DNA of 64,000 bases from Mycobacterium barrassiae (GTDB taxonomy: Bacteria > Actinomycetota > Actinomycetes > Mycobacteriales > Mycobacteriaceae), in the NCBI RefSeq assembly GCF_025822765.1, contig NZ_JACKUK010000035.1, forward strand, positions 101,708 to 165,707, read 5' to 3'. Positions 27,170-36,946 of the stretch are shown one piece after another; the first letter of the stretch is position 1; each line of letters opens with the position of its first letter. The position numbers and the translations under genes were made by a program. Below the pieces are notes generated by a model. The model was not told the origin of the DNA. It did not search any database and worked only from the letters and a program-made list of their open reading frames with translations.

Positions 27170-28483
27170 TCAGAAATCGTCGTGCTCCTCTCGGACCGGC
27201 ATGCCGATGATGGTGTGCGCGTTGACCCCGTCCGCCCCGTACGACGACACAGCGCCGTACCGGTGGCCGTTCTTCGGTTCCCACGGATGCAACTTGGTGG
27301 CCAGCCGCAGACCCGACGAATCCCAGTCCACCGCGGTGGTGGGGTTTTCGGTGAACAGCGACGCCGGGACGTGGCCGTGCCAGCCGGCGAGGAGCACCTT
27401 GATCAGCCCCAACATGCCGCCTGCCGCTTGCGCGTGGCCGAGGTTCGATTTCGCCGAGCCGACGAATGCGGTCGAACCGGCCGCGCCGTAGGTGTTGAAG
27501 AGCGCGGTGAGCTCGGCCTTGTCCCCTGCTCTGGTGGCGGTGCCATGCCCCTCGATCATTCCCACGTCGGCGGCGTCTACGCCCGAGCCGTCGACGACCC
27601 GGCGGATCAGCTTCTGCTGCGCCTCGAAGCGCGGCGTCAGGATGGGTTTGCCCTTGCCGTTGTGGTTGTAATGGCTGGCCAGGATGTGGCCGAAGACGCG
27701 ATGGCCCAACCGCCGCGCGCGCGACTCCGGCTCCACGACGACGAACCCGGCGCCCTCACCCCAGAGTGTGCCGCTCGAGTCGTCGGCGTAGACGCGGCAG
27801 TGACCGTCGACGGCTAGCTCGTTCTGTCTCGCGAAGTCGTAGATGATCGCCGGGGATCCCATGACGCAGACGCCGCCGGCCAGTGCCCAATCGCACTCGC
27901 CGTTGCGCACCGACGCGGCGGCCAGGTGCAGTGCGGTCAACGAGGAGGCGCACCCGGTGTTCACCGTCGCACACGGACCGGCGAAGCCAAGACTGTGCGA
28001 GACCCGGCCGGCAATGCCCTCGGTGATGCGGCCGACGGTCCGGTATCCGGAGTAATCGTCGGCCTGTCCGCCCACGGGCCCGTACTCGGTGGGGTACGCC
28101 CCGACGAAACATCCGGCGTCTTCCTCGTCGAGTGCGGCAGCGTTGATTCCGGTGTTCTCCAAGGCTTTCCAGGCCACCCGCATCGCAAGGCGGATCTGCG
28201 GACTCGTGACCGTCGCCTCGCGCTGGCTGATGTTGAAGAAGACCGGATCGAAGGCGCCGGGGTCGTCGAGGAACCCGCCGGCGTCACACGCGTCGGCCCA
28301 CCCTTCGAGCCGCGACAACGACAACATGTCATCGACCGGCCAGCCGCGGTCACGCGGGATCGGGCCGATGAGTTCACGAGATTCGCTCAGCGCGGCCCAG
28401 TACTGCGATAGAGTGCGCACACCGCCCGGCGCCTCCACTGCGAATCCCGAGATGACGATCGGGTCGGCGGTTGACGGCAACAT
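27170..28483 (-). CDS. mbtC: mycobactin ketosynthase MbtC
   Basis: A 437-residue stand-alone ketosynthase. The ATG at 28483 overlaps the mbtT stop (TGATG); a TTG one codon earlier is possible. The catalytic triad is intact: C178 (VNTGCASSL), H313 (EGHGTATRAGD) and H350 (KSNLGHAQAAGG). It catalyses the decarboxylative condensation using the acyltransferase and carrier domains on MbtD; the two together equal one split PKS module. It lies in the mbtT-mbtC-mbtD operon behind an iron box. Confidence 0.93.
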   Translation of the reverse strand: MLPSTADPIVISGFAVEAPGGVRTLSQYWAALSESRELIGPIPRDRGWPVDDMLSLSRLEGWADACDAGGFLDDPGAFDPVFFNISQREATVTSPQIRLAMRVAWKALENTGINAAALDEEDAGCFVGAYPTEYGPVGGQADDYSGYRTVGRITEGIAGRVSHSLGFAGPCATVNTGCASSLTALHLAAASVRNGECDWALAGGVCVMGSPAIIYDFARQNELAVDGHCRVYADDSSGTLWGEGAGFVVVEPESRARRLGHRVFGHILASHYNHNGKGKPILTPRFEAQQKLIRRVVDGSGVDAADVGMIEGHGTATRAGDKAELTALFNTYGAAGSTAFVGSAKSNLGHAQAAGGMLGLIKVLLAGWHGHVPASLFTENPTTAVDWDSSGLRLATKLHPWEPKNGHRYGAVSSYGADGVNAHTIIGMPVREEHDDF

Positions 28484-29256
28484 CAACGGATTCTGCTCTC
28501 CGACAACAGGTCTCTGATGTCAGCGACGTGGTCGAGCAGAAAGAAGTGGCCCCCGTCGAGCATGGTCACTTCCACATCGTCGCTGTGTTCGCGCCACCCG
28601 TGCAGGTCGGCCATCGAGACGATGGGGTCCTGGTCACCGCCGATCACCTGGATTCGGGCCGCGATACGTGCGCTGCGGTCGCACGAATATGTCTCCGCCG
28701 CACGGTGATCCGCCTTCACGACCGGGAACGTCATCGTGACGAGTTCGGGGTCGGCGATCACGTCGGCGTTGGTGCCGCCGAGCCACCGCAGGTGGTCCAG
28801 CAGCCCTTGATCATCCTTGGGCGCGGGTGGCTTGTCCGCGGCACGGTGCGGAGCCACGGCCGCCAGAACGGTGACCTGTCGCACCTTCACGCCGGCGGCC
28901 TCGGCGATTCTGGCGAATTCGAACGAGACGAGCGCACCCATGCTGTGGCCCAGCGTTGTGATCGCGTCCCCGCGGTTGAATTCCGAGGCGACGAATTCGG
29001 CGAACGCTCCCGCGGCGATGTCCTGCAGCGAGGTCAGCAGCGGTTCGGCCGCGCGGTCCTGGCGGCCCGGGTACTGGAAGGCGATGACCTCGAAGTCCTC
29101 GCTCAGCTCCTTCGAGAACTGCCTGTACCAAGAGGCGCCGGCACCCGCATGCGGAAAGATCAACAATGTCGGTCGGTCGGACGAGTCCCGATTATGAAAC
29201 TTCCTGATCCATAGCGGGCCGACCTGGGCGTTTTGCTCTACAGCATGGTTCGGCAC
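28483..29256 (-). CDS. mbtT: type II thioesterase MbtT
   Basis: A 257-residue alpha/beta hydrolase of the external NRPS/PKS thioesterase family. GHSMG carries nucleophile S105; the acid is in GGDQDPIV (about 210) and His in DGGHFFLLDH (about 236). It probably clears stalled or wrongly loaded carrier domains of the mycobactin assembly line. In M. tuberculosis a similar thioesterase is the C-terminal domain of MbtB; here MbtB ends without one. GTG start, first gene of the mbtT-C-D operon, directly behind an iron box. Confidence 0.88.
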   Translation of the reverse strand: MPNHAVEQNAQVGPLWIRKFHNRDSSDRPTLLIFPHAGAGASWYRQFSKELSEDFEVIAFQYPGRQDRAAEPLLTSLQDIAAGAFAEFVASEFNRGDAITTLGHSMGALVSFEFARIAEAAGVKVRQVTVLAAVAPHRAADKPPAPKDDQGLLDHLRWLGGTNADVIADPELVTMTFPVVKADHRAAETYSCDRSARIAARIQVIGGDQDPIVSMADLHGWREHSDDVEVTMLDGGHFFLLDHVADIRDLLSESRIR

Positions 29257-29262
29257 GGTAGG

Positions 29263-29281
29263 TTAATTTAGCCTAACCTCG
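29263..29281 (-). promoter_or_regulatory. IdeR iron box upstream of mbtT
   Basis: CGAGGTTAGGCTAAATTAA on the minus strand agrees with the IdeR consensus TTAGGTTAGGCTAACCTAA at 15 of 19 positions by hand count. It ends seven bases before the GTG of mbtT, so IdeR-Fe would block transcription or initiation of mbtT-mbtC-mbtD in high iron. Confidence 0.8.
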
Positions 29282-29299
29282 CTCGCCTCAGGGGCCTCC

Positions 29300-30100
29300 C
29301 TAAACGGGCTGCGCGGGTGCCGAACCTGGATCGGCCCACCGACTGGTGAGCACGCCCAGGGCACCCAACGCGACAGCCGCCGCGGTCGAGGTGCGCAGCA
29401 CGGTCGGCCCGAGCCGGACCGTCGTCGCGCCCGCCCCGGTCAGCGCCGCGATCTCGTCATCGGCGATGCCACCTTCCGGGCCGACGACGAGCAGCAGCGA
29501 AGCCGCTTCAGCCACAGGCACTTCCGTGATCGGCTGTAACGCGGATTCATGCAGGACGAGCACCGACGTTTCCGCGATGTCGCGCACCCGCTCCACCAGC
29601 TCGGTCGTCGAGACCACGCCGCTCACGGTGGGAATGTACGCCCGCCGCGACTGCCTCGCGGCCGACCGGGCGACGGCGCGCCAGCGGCGCAAACCCTTGT
29701 CGACGCGGGCCTGCGCGTCCCAGCGCGCCACGCAGCGCGACGCCTGCCAGGCGACGAACGCGTCGGCGCCCGCTTCGGTCGCCAACTCGATGGCCAGTTC
29801 GGAACGGTCCGACTTGGGCAGCGCCTGCACGACGGTGATCCGCGGCGTCGGTTGCGGGACTGCCCGCAGGTCCAACACCCGCGCGGTCAGCGCGCCCTTG
29901 CCGACGTCCTCGACGACGCACCGCGCGATCGCGCCGAGTCCATCGCTCAGATCGAGTTTCTCGCCCACGCGGATCCGGCGGACGTTCGCCGCGTGGAAAC
30001 CCTCGTCGCCGTCCACCACGGCGAGCTCACCGACGGCGGGCAGCGCGTCGACATAGAAGAGCGCGCCCGCGAAACGAGGAGCGGTCGGGTCCCCTGTCAC
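29300..30100 (-). CDS. rsmE: 16S rRNA (uracil-1498-N3)-methyltransferase RsmE
   Basis: A 266-residue SPOUT-class methyltransferase for m3U1498 of 16S rRNA. The N-terminal PUA-like domain includes [19 protein letters not shown] (about 37-55). The C-terminal knot has [13 protein letters not shown] (about 210) and [15 protein letters not shown] at the SAM site. GTG start, six bases after dnaJ2. Conserved order hrcA-dnaJ2-rsmE. Confidence 0.94.
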   Translation of the reverse strand: MTGDPTAPRFAGALFYVDALPAVGELAVVDGDEGFHAANVRRIRVGEKLDLSDGLGAIARCVVEDVGKGALTARVLDLRAVPQPTPRITVVQALPKSDRSELAIELATEAGADAFVAWQASRCVARWDAQARVDKGLRRWRAVARSAARQSRRAYIPTVSGVVSTTELVERVRDIAETSVLVLHESALQPITEVPVAEAASLLLVVGPEGGIADDEIAALTGAGATTVRLGPTVLRTSTAAAVALGALGVLTSRWADPGSAPAQPV

Positions 30101-30106
30101 GGGGTC

Positions 30107-31249
30107 TCAGCGACCGCTGAACGTTTCGCGAAGCCGGCTGAAAAGCCCACCGCCGGAGGAGTTCGACTGCGCGCTGCGCACCTCGGCGGTGTCGCGGGTG
30201 CGCTTGTCCTTCAGCTTGCGCAGCAACTCGATGTCCTCGTGGTCCAGGCGCGTCGGGACCACCACGTCGATGTGGGCGTGCAGGTCGCCCCGCACGCCGG
30301 ACCGCAGGTGCGGCATTCCGTGCCCGCGCAGGGTGATGACCTCACCCGGCTGGGTGCCGGCGCCGATGGTGATGTCGGTCGGGCCGTCGAGGATGGCGTC
30401 GATCGTGACGGTGGCGCCGAGCGCCGCGTCGACCATCGGCACGGAGATGGTGCAGTGCAGATCGTCGCCGTCGCGGACGAAGACGTCGTGCGCCTTCTCG
30501 TGAACCTCGACGTACAGGTCGCCCGCCGGCCCACCGCCGGGCCCGACCTCACCCTGCGCGGCGAGTCGCACGCGCATGCCGTCGCCGACACCCGCGGGAA
30601 TCTTGACGCTGATCTCGCGACGCGCGCGCACCCGGCCGTCGCCGCCGCACCGGTGACACGGATCCGGGATGACCTCGCCGACGCCGCCGCACACCGGACA
30701 GGGTCGCGACGTCATCACCTGGCCGAGCAGTGAGCGCTGCACGGTCTGCACCTCACCGCGGCCGTGGCAGGTGTCGCACGTGGCCGGTCGTGAATTGCCG
30801 TGGGTGCCTTTGCCTTGACACAGGTCGCACAGCACGGCGGTGTCGACGGTGACCTGCTTGGTCACCCCGGTCGCACACTCCTCCAGGTCCAGCCGCATCC
30901 GCAGCAGCGAATCCGAACCGGGCCGCACGCGGCCGATCGGCCCGCGTGACGTGGCCCCACCGCCGAAGAACGCCTCGAACACGTCGCCGAGCCCACCGAA
31001 GCCGGCGAAGCCGTTGCCCGCAGCACCGCTGGACTCCAGCGGATCGCCACCGAGGTCGACGATGCGGCGCTTCTCCGGATCGCTGAGCACTTCGTAGGCG
31101 GCGCTGATCTCCTTGAAGCGCGCCTGCGCGTCCTCGTCCGGGTTGACGTCGGGGTGCAGTTCCCGGGCCAGCTTGCGGTAGGCGCGTTTGATCTCCGCAT
31201 CGCTTGCGCCCCTGCTCACCCCGAGCAGCCCGTAGTAGTCGCGTGCCAC
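30107..31249 (-). CDS. dnaJ2: chaperone protein DnaJ (DnaJ2)
   Basis: A 380-residue type I Hsp40 that delivers clients to DnaK and stimulates its ATPase. The J domain (1-70) has the HPD motif in [10 protein letters not shown] Gly/Phe-rich linker follows (about 75-100). The zinc domain has four repeats: [24 protein letters not shown] and CHRCGGDG. Then come the two substrate-binding beta domains. This is the second mycobacterial dnaJ, next to hrcA, not the one in the dnaK operon. Confidence 0.96.
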   Translation of the reverse strand: MARDYYGLLGVSRGASDAEIKRAYRKLARELHPDVNPDEDAQARFKEISAAYEVLSDPEKRRIVDLGGDPLESSGAAGNGFAGFGGLGDVFEAFFGGGATSRGPIGRVRPGSDSLLRMRLDLEECATGVTKQVTVDTAVLCDLCQGKGTHGNSRPATCDTCHGRGEVQTVQRSLLGQVMTSRPCPVCGGVGEVIPDPCHRCGGDGRVRARREISVKIPAGVGDGMRVRLAAQGEVGPGGGPAGDLYVEVHEKAHDVFVRDGDDLHCTISVPMVDAALGATVTIDAILDGPTDITIGAGTQPGEVITLRGHGMPHLRSGVRGDLHAHIDVVVPTRLDHEDIELLRKLKDKRTRDTAEVRSAQSNSSGGGLFSRLRETFSGR

Positions 31250-31315
31250 GCTGACCTTGCCTGACCTTTCCGTCCTGTTCGAAGCCGTCCTGGTTCGAAG
31301 CCGGCTGTGCCGGCG

Positions 31316-32347
31316 CTAGCGGTTGCCTAAGACTTCCCCGATATAGAGAGCAACCGCAGCGACATTGGCGATAGTTCCCGGATAGTCCATTCTCGTCGGT
31401 CCGAGCACACCCATGCCGCCGTATACCTTGCCTGAACTTCCGTATCCAGTGGTAATCACGGACGTTCCTGCCATCTGCTCGGCCTCGGTCTCATGGCCGA
31501 TCCGCACGGTGATCTTGCCGGCCTCCTGCTGTGCCGCCAGCAGCTTCAGCACCACCACCTGCTCCTCGAGCGCTTCGAGCACCGAGCGCAGCGAGCCGCC
31601 GAAGTCGGCGGTGTTGCGGGTCAGGTTGGCCGTGCCGCCAAGCATCAGCCGTTCCTCGCTGTGCTCGACCAGCGTCTCGACCAGCACCGTGGCCGACCGG
31701 CCGACCGCGTCGGCGAGTCCGCTGCGGTCGTTCAGCCCCGACGCGAGATCGGAGACCGCGATCGATGCGGCCGCCAGCGGCTTGCCCTCCAGGGCCTGTC
31801 CCAGCAGGTCACGCAGCTTGGCGATGTCCTGCTCGTCCAGCGCGTCACCCAGTTCGACGATGCGCTGGTCGACGCGGCCGGTGTCGGTGATCACGACGAG
31901 CAGCAGCCGCGCCGGCGTCAACGCGACCACCTCGAGGTGGCGCACCGACGACGTCGACAGCGTCGGGTACTGGACGATCGCGACCTGACGCGTCAGCTGC
32001 GCGAGCAACCGCACCGCGCGGCGCAGCACGTCGTCGAGGTCGACACCGGACTCCAGGAACCCCTGGATCGCTCGGCGTTCGGCGACCGACAGCGGTTTGA
32101 CGTCCTCCAGCCGGTCGACGAACTCGCGGTAGCCCTTCTCGGTGGGCACCCGGCCCGAGCTGGTGTGCGGCTGGGCGATGTACCCCTCGGCCTCAAGGAC
32201 CGCCATGTCGTTGCGGACGGTCGCGCTGGAAACACCCAGGTTGTGCCGCTCCACGAGGGTTTTCGAGCCGATCGGTTCCTTGGTGGCCACGAAGTCGGCG
32301 ACGATCGCGCGCAGCACCTCGAATCGGCGTTCTTCGGCGCTACTCAC
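31316..32347 (-). CDS. hrcA: heat-inducible transcription repressor HrcA
   Basis: A 343-residue repressor of the groE heat-shock genes through CIRCE elements. GTG 32347 gives the [16 protein letters not shown] start and normal length; the 18-codon upstream extension is rejected. The N-terminal winged helix (about 1-75) has [18 protein letters not shown] as recognition region. The rest is a GAF-like domain and dimerisation region ending near the usual [11 protein letters not shown]. No CIRCE element was noticed in this window; its targets are expected elsewhere. Upstream of dnaJ2 by 66 bases. Confidence 0.95.
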   Translation of the reverse strand: MSSAEERRFEVLRAIVADFVATKEPIGSKTLVERHNLGVSSATVRNDMAVLEAEGYIAQPHTSSGRVPTEKGYREFVDRLEDVKPLSVAERRAIQGFLESGVDLDDVLRRAVRLLAQLTRQVAIVQYPTLSTSSVRHLEVVALTPARLLLVVITDTGRVDQRIVELGDALDEQDIAKLRDLLGQALEGKPLAAASIAVSDLASGLNDRSGLADAVGRSATVLVETLVEHSEERLMLGGTANLTRNTADFGGSLRSVLEALEEQVVVLKLLAAQQEAGKITVRIGHETEAEQMAGTSVITTGYGSSGKVYGGMGVLGPTRMDYPGTIANVAAVALYIGEVLGNR

Positions 32348-32529
32348 GCGTTCACCTGCCTCTCTTATCGTCGGCGTATCGGTACCACTGCTAGCTGGCA
32401 TTCATTTTACGGTCATCATCAGCGGCGATACTGCGCGAGAGGCTGACCGCGTGCCGACCGGCGTGTTTGCGATAGCCTTCCCAGGGTGATGCGTTTTCCT
32501 CGGGGGACGACGCGGGGGTGCGACGCCCG

Positions 32530-32850
32530 ATGATCTTCAAAGGTGTTCTGGACGGAAGGCCCTATCCCGAGCATGGGCTGTCGCATCGGCAGTGGGCGCA
32601 GATTCCGCCCCGCCAGATACGGCTCGATGAGCTGGTGATGACGACCACGGTGCTGGCGCTCGACCGGTTGCTGTCGGAGGACTCGACGTTCTACGGCGAC
32701 CTCTTCCCCCACGCGGTGAAGTGGCGCGGCGACGTCTACCTGGAGGACGGCCTGCACCGCGCAGTGCGCTCGGCGTTGCGTAACCGGGTCGTGCTGCACG
32801 CGCGGGTGTTCGACATGGATGCGCCGATGTCCGAACAGGTTTCGATGTAA
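32530..32850 (+). CDS. conserved mycobacterial protein (Rv2375-like)
   Basis: A 106-residue protein from ATG 32530 (the GTG at 32518 gives four extra residues). The sequence is compact and charged, with IRLDELVMTTTVLALDRLL and FPHAVKWRGDVYLEDGLHRAV. Relatives carry the automatic name VapB-family antitoxin, but I see no ribbon-helix-helix or AbrB motif and no PIN-domain toxin next to it, so that name is doubtful. M. tuberculosis has the same gene beside hrcA on the opposite strand, which suggests a housekeeping role. Confidence 0.75.
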   Translation: MIFKGVLDGRPYPEHGLSHRQWAQIPPRQIRLDELVMTTTVLALDRLLSEDSTFYGDLFPHAVKWRGDVYLEDGLHRAVRSALRNRVVLHARVFDMDAPMSEQVSM

Positions 32851-32862
32851 CTCTCGACGCGC

Positions 32863-33519
32863 CTATCGGGATTCCAGGAAGGCCAGCACGGCGAGCACCC
32901 GACGGTGATCCTCCCCCGTCTCGGGCAGGTTCAGCTTGTTCATGATGCTGCGGATGTGCTTCTCGACGGTGCCCTCGGTGACCCAAATACGGTGCGCGAT
33001 ACCGGCATTCGATCGGCCCTCGGCCATCAGCGCCAGCACCTCGGCCTCCCGCTCGCTCAGCACGCTCAGCGGATCGTCGCGCTTGCGCGCCGATACCAAC
33101 TCGCGCACCAGGGCCGGATCGACCACCGACGCCCCACGGGCGACCCGCTCGAGTGAATCGATGAAATCGGTCACGTCGGTGACGCGGCTCTTGAGCAGGT
33201 AACCGACCCGGTCCCCTGCCGCCAACAGATCCATCGCATCCTCGACGACGACATGTGCCGAGAGCACCATGATCGCCGTGTCCGGCAGGTCCTGGCGGAT
33301 CAGCCGGGCGGCGTCCAGGCCCTCACTCGTGTTGGTGGGCGGCATGCGGATGTCGGTCACCACGAGGTCAGGTCTCATGGCGCGGACGAGGCTCAGCAGC
33401 TGCTCACCGTCGCCCGCCTCGCCGACGACGTCGAACCCCGCGCCTTCGAGCAGACTCACCAGACCTGCCCGCAGCAACACGTCGTCGTCGGCAAGCACCA
33501 CCCGCGTCGTCTCCGCCAT
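32863..33519 (-). CDS. NarL/LuxR-family response regulator, no adjacent kinase
   Basis: A 218-residue two-component regulator. The receiver domain (1-120) has the acidic pocket at D11-D13 (ADDDVLL), phosphoacceptor D56 (VVTDIRMPP) and conserved Lys in YLLKSRV. The C-terminal LuxR HTH (about 152-200) is LSEREAEVLALMAEGRSN followed by the recognition helix. ATG 33519 is chosen; a TTG sits one codon upstream. No histidine kinase is nearby, so the partner is unlinked or absent. Target genes unknown. Confidence 0.88.
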   Translation of the reverse strand: MAETTRVVLADDDVLLRAGLVSLLEGAGFDVVGEAGDGEQLLSLVRAMRPDLVVTDIRMPPTNTSEGLDAARLIRQDLPDTAIMVLSAHVVVEDAMDLLAAGDRVGYLLKSRVTDVTDFIDSLERVARGASVVDPALVRELVSARKRDDPLSVLSEREAEVLALMAEGRSNAGIAHRIWVTEGTVEKHIRSIMNKLNLPETGEDHRRVLAVLAFLESR

Positions 33520-33552
33520 CAACCAACTCCTTCCGCGCGCCCCGTTGCAACG

Positions 33553-34206
33553 TCACGTCGGGGTCGGACCAACAAGACGCGGTCTGACCAACAGTGCGAT
33601 ACCGGTGAAAATCTGCCAGATCATGATCGTGTACACACTGCCCCGCTCGACGAGACCGATATGCATGAAGTCGCGCGCCCAGGTGTTGTACGTCTGCAGC
33701 AGCGCCGCGGTCGTCAGGCCCGCCACGCCGATCAGCACCCCGATAGGCCGGTACCAGCGCAGCGACACCGCATAGCCGACCACCGCCGACCCGACGATGA
33801 CGGCGCCATTGCCTCCGCAGATCGCCATAAACGCACCGAGCCGGTGCAGCCAGTCGTAGCCGTCATTCCACAACGGCGAGAAGCCGTGCACGAAGCCGAC
33901 AAGCACATTGCCGACGGCGTTGATGGTGGTCAGCAGGAGGAAGATCGCACCCCGCCACTGTCCGCCGAGTGCGTGGACGGCCGCGATCGCCCCGGCGAGG
34001 AACAGCGCGGCCTGCAGATAGAACGCCGCGTTCATCAGCGATGCGCGCGGTGACCATTCGGGGACGCCCAGGACGCTGATGTACTGCGCGACATAGCTGT
34101 ACGACGGAACGGCGGCCGCCGCGATGGCCTCGAACGTGATGAAGATGACGGCCGCAGAGATCCACAAGACGGCGGCGGCCGTGAGCGCACGCCGGCGAGT
34201 GGTCAC
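33553..34206 (-). CDS. DUF998-type membrane protein
   Basis: A 217-residue protein with about six hydrophobic helices (near 10-32, 58-78, 85-106, 123-145, 150-170 and 188-208). The SYVAQYISVLGVPEWSPRASLMN stretch after helix 1 is typical of the DUF998 family, for which no activity is established. GTG start; 33 bases upstream of the response regulator gene on the same strand, so co-transcription is possible. Confidence 0.75.
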   Translation of the reverse strand: MTTRRRALTAAAVLWISAAVIFITFEAIAAAAVPSYSYVAQYISVLGVPEWSPRASLMNAAFYLQAALFLAGAIAAVHALGGQWRGAIFLLLTTINAVGNVLVGFVHGFSPLWNDGYDWLHRLGAFMAICGGNGAVIVGSAVVGYAVSLRWYRPIGVLIGVAGLTTAALLQTYNTWARDFMHIGLVERGSVYTIMIWQIFTGIALLVRPRLVGPTPT

Positions 34207-34313
34207 GGCACAACCGTAGAGCAGCCCGACGGTCTCAGCCGGTTACTACAACAGGCGTTTTCGCTGCACTCGGGGCCGATGCGGTCGGCAGGACGGGGCC
34301 CACCGAATTAGTC

Positions 34314-34332
34314 CAAGGTTAGGCTACGCTAA
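34314..34332 (+). promoter_or_regulatory. IdeR iron box upstream of irtA
   Basis: CAAGGTTAGGCTACGCTAA agrees with the 19-bp IdeR consensus at 15 positions by hand count and lies 31 bases before the irtA start. It predicts iron repression of irtA-irtB. Confidence 0.75.
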
Positions 34333-34363
34333 CTGAAATCCGGGCGACCAGAGGATTCAGGAC

Positions 34364-36946
34364 ATGGGTAGAGGTTTGCAGGGCGCCCTGCTGCGGGGCT
34401 TTGGGGGACGCGACCACGAGGCCACCGTCCATGAAGTCTCGCGGATTGCCCCGCACTTCGTCCGGATCACGATGTCGTCGCCGACGCTCTTCGAGGACGT
34501 CACGGTCGAGCCGACGGCCTTTCTGCGGTTCTGGTTCCCCGACCCGGAGGGCAGCGACAGCGAGTTTCAGCGCGTCTACACGATCGTGTGGGCCGACCCG
34601 GACTCGGGCCGCTTCGCGATCGACATGGTGCTGCACGAACCGTCCGGACCCGCGAGTCATTGGGCTGCCAACGCCGAACCGGGCATGACGCTGCCGGTCG
34701 TATCGCTGGGATCCAGGGGCTTTCACGTCCCCGACGAACTGCCGGCGGGCTTCCTTCTGATCGGCGACTCGGCATCGATACCCGCCATCAACTCGATCCT
34801 GGCGGTGATCCCCGCCGATATCGACGTCGAGGTGTACCTGGAACGCCACAGCGCCGACGATGAACTCATTCCGATCGTGGACCATCCGCGTCGGGTTCTG
34901 CACTGGGTCGACAGAACGGATGACCTCGCGCTCGCCGCGGCGATCGAAGACCGTGACTGGTCGGATTGGTACGCGTGGGCGGGCCCCGAGGCCGGTTCCC
35001 TCAAGCATCTGCGCAAGCGGTTGCGGGAGGCGTTCGGATTCCCGAAGACCGATCTGCATGCGCAGGCGTACTGGACGCAGGGCCGCGAGATGGGTAGCCG
35101 CCGCGACGGCGACGACAAGCCGACCGCCGAGGTCAAGCGCGCCGAGCCGGTGGCCGCTGTCGTCACCGAAAGCGCCGCACCCAAGGGACGGTGGCGATCG
35201 CAAGCGGCCAAGGATCTGCTGGCGCCGGTGAAGCCGCAGCTGATCGCCACCGGCGTGCTGGAGCTGCTGATCACCTTGCTGCAGCTGGCCCCGTTCGTCG
35301 TGTTGGTCGAACTGGCCAGGCAACTGCTGGGCGGTGCGGGCGAGTCCGCGCTACGGGGCACGTTGATCGTTTTCGTCGTGCTGCTGGGCGCCGGCGCCCT
35401 GCTGAGCGCCGGACTTCTGTTGTGGCTGCACGTAGTTGACATGCGGTTCAGCGCTACGGTTCGCCGACGATTACTCGACAAGCTCGCGCGCGTGCCGCTG
35501 GGGTGGTTCACACAGCGCGGGTCGGGTGCGGTCAAGAAACTCATCCAGGACGACACCCTGGCGCTGCACTACCTCGTGACGCACGCGGTGTCGGATGCGG
35601 TTGCCGCCGTCGTCGCACCGCTCGCCGTTCTCGTGTACCTCTTCATCGTCGATTGGCGATTGGCGCTGATCCTGCTCCTGCCGATCCTGGTCTACATCAT
35701 CACCACGTGGACGATGGTGTACCAGAGCGGTCCAAAGATCACCGAGGCGTCGCGGTGGGCCGAGCGGATGAACGGTGAAGCGGCGGCGTACCTCGAGGGT
35801 CAGCCGGTCATCAGGGTGTTCGGTGGTGCGGCCGCCTCGTCGTTCCGCCGCAGTCTGGACGACTACATCGAGTTCCTCAACGTCTGGCAGCGGCCGTTCA
35901 TCGGCAAGAAGACGTTCATGGATCTGGTGACCCGTCCCTCGACGTTCCTGTGGCTCATCGCTTCGGCGGGAACCCTTTTCGTCATTTCAGGTGCGATGGA
36001 GCCGACGACGCTGCTGCCGTTCCTCATCCTCGGCACCACCTTCGGCACTCGCCTGTTGGGTATCGCGTTCGGCTTCGGCGGTCTGCGCGAAGGCATGCAG
36101 GCCGCCCGCCGAATCGCCGTCACCCTCGACGAGGACGAACTGGCCACGCGCAACGAGGAGGCAGCCTCACCTGCTCCCGCGCCGGGCACGGTCACCTTCG
36201 AGAACGTCGTGTTCGGTTACCGCCCAGGGGTTCCCGTCATCCAGGACGTGAGCTTCACCCTGCGGCCGGGCACGGTCACCGCACTGGTGGGCCCGTCGGG
36301 CTCCGGCAAGTCGACGCTGGCCTCGCTGCTTGCGCGGTTCCACGACATCGACCAGGGCGCGATCCGGATCGACGGTCGCGACGTGCGGTCGCTGACGCCG
36401 GACGAGTTGTACACCAAGGTCGGTTTCGTCTTCCAGGACGTCCAGCTGGTCCACGGCTCCGTCCGCGACAACATCGCGCTGGCCCGGCCCGAGGCGGGCC
36501 TCGACGACGTCAAGGCCGCCGCGACGGACGCGCAGATCCATGACCGGATCATGCGGTTGCCCAACGGCTATGACACCGTGCTCGGTGCCAACAGTCAGCT
36601 GTCGGGAGGCGAACGCCAGCGCCTGACGATCGCCAGGGCGCTGCTCGCCGACACCCCGATACTGATCATGGACGAGGCGACGGCCTTCGCCGACCCGGAA
36701 TCGGAATACCTTGTGCAGCAGGCGTTGGGCCGTCTCATCCGTAACCGGACCGTGCTGGTGATCGCCCATCGGTTGCACACCTTCACCGAGGCTGATCAGA
36801 TCGTCGTCCTCGATCACGGACGTATCGCCGAAATCGGCACGCACACCGAGCTGCTCAACGCCGACGGCCGCTACCGACAGCTGTGGGACAGCCGCCTCGG
36901 CGAGACTCGGACGCAGAGCGTACTGACTGGGGAGGCCACCCGATGA
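34364..36946 (+). CDS. irtA: mycobactin/carboxymycobactin ABC transporter subunit IrtA with reductase domain
   Basis: An 860-residue fusion. Residues 1-260 are a siderophore-interacting FAD domain ([27 protein letters not shown] near 148), which in IrtA reduces ferric siderophore on the cytoplasmic side. Residues 280-560 are an ABC exporter-fold membrane domain with about six helices. The ATPase (about 590-860) has Walker A GPSGSGKS near 643, signature LSGGERQR near 746, and [15 protein letters not shown]. It forms a heterodimer with IrtB and imports ferric (carboxy)mycobactin despite its exporter fold. Four-base overlap with irtB (ATGA). Confidence 0.96.
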   Translation: MGRGLQGALLRGFGGRDHEATVHEVSRIAPHFVRITMSSPTLFEDVTVEPTAFLRFWFPDPEGSDSEFQRVYTIVWADPDSGRFAIDMVLHEPSGPASHWAANAEPGMTLPVVSLGSRGFHVPDELPAGFLLIGDSASIPAINSILAVIPADIDVEVYLERHSADDELIPIVDHPRRVLHWVDRTDDLALAAAIEDRDWSDWYAWAGPEAGSLKHLRKRLREAFGFPKTDLHAQAYWTQGREMGSRRDGDDKPTAEVKRAEPVAAVVTESAAPKGRWRSQAAKDLLAPVKPQLIATGVLELLITLLQLAPFVVLVELARQLLGGAGESALRGTLIVFVVLLGAGALLSAGLLLWLHVVDMRFSATVRRRLLDKLARVPLGWFTQRGSGAVKKLIQDDTLALHYLVTHAVSDAVAAVVAPLAVLVYLFIVDWRLALILLLPILVYIITTWTMVYQSGPKITEASRWAERMNGEAAAYLEGQPVIRVFGGAAASSFRRSLDDYIEFLNVWQRPFIGKKTFMDLVTRPSTFLWLIASAGTLFVISGAMEPTTLLPFLILGTTFGTRLLGIAFGFGGLREGMQAARRIAVTLDEDELATRNEEAASPAPAPGTVTFENVVFGYRPGVPVIQDVSFTLRPGTVTALVGPSGSGKSTLASLLARFHDIDQGAIRIDGRDVRSLTPDELYTKVGFVFQDVQLVHGSVRDNIALARPEAGLDDVKAAATDAQIHDRIMRLPNGYDTVLGANSQLSGGERQRLTIARALLADTPILIMDEATAFADPESEYLVQQALGRLIRNRTVLVIAHRLHTFTEADQIVVLDHGRIAEIGTHTELLNADGRYRQLWDSRLGETRTQSVLTGEATR

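Noticed and set aside
32530-32850. VapB antitoxin of a toxin-antitoxin pair
   Set aside because: No PIN-domain toxin next to it and no antitoxin DNA-binding motif seen; the gene is conserved beside hrcA, so the label is not supported.
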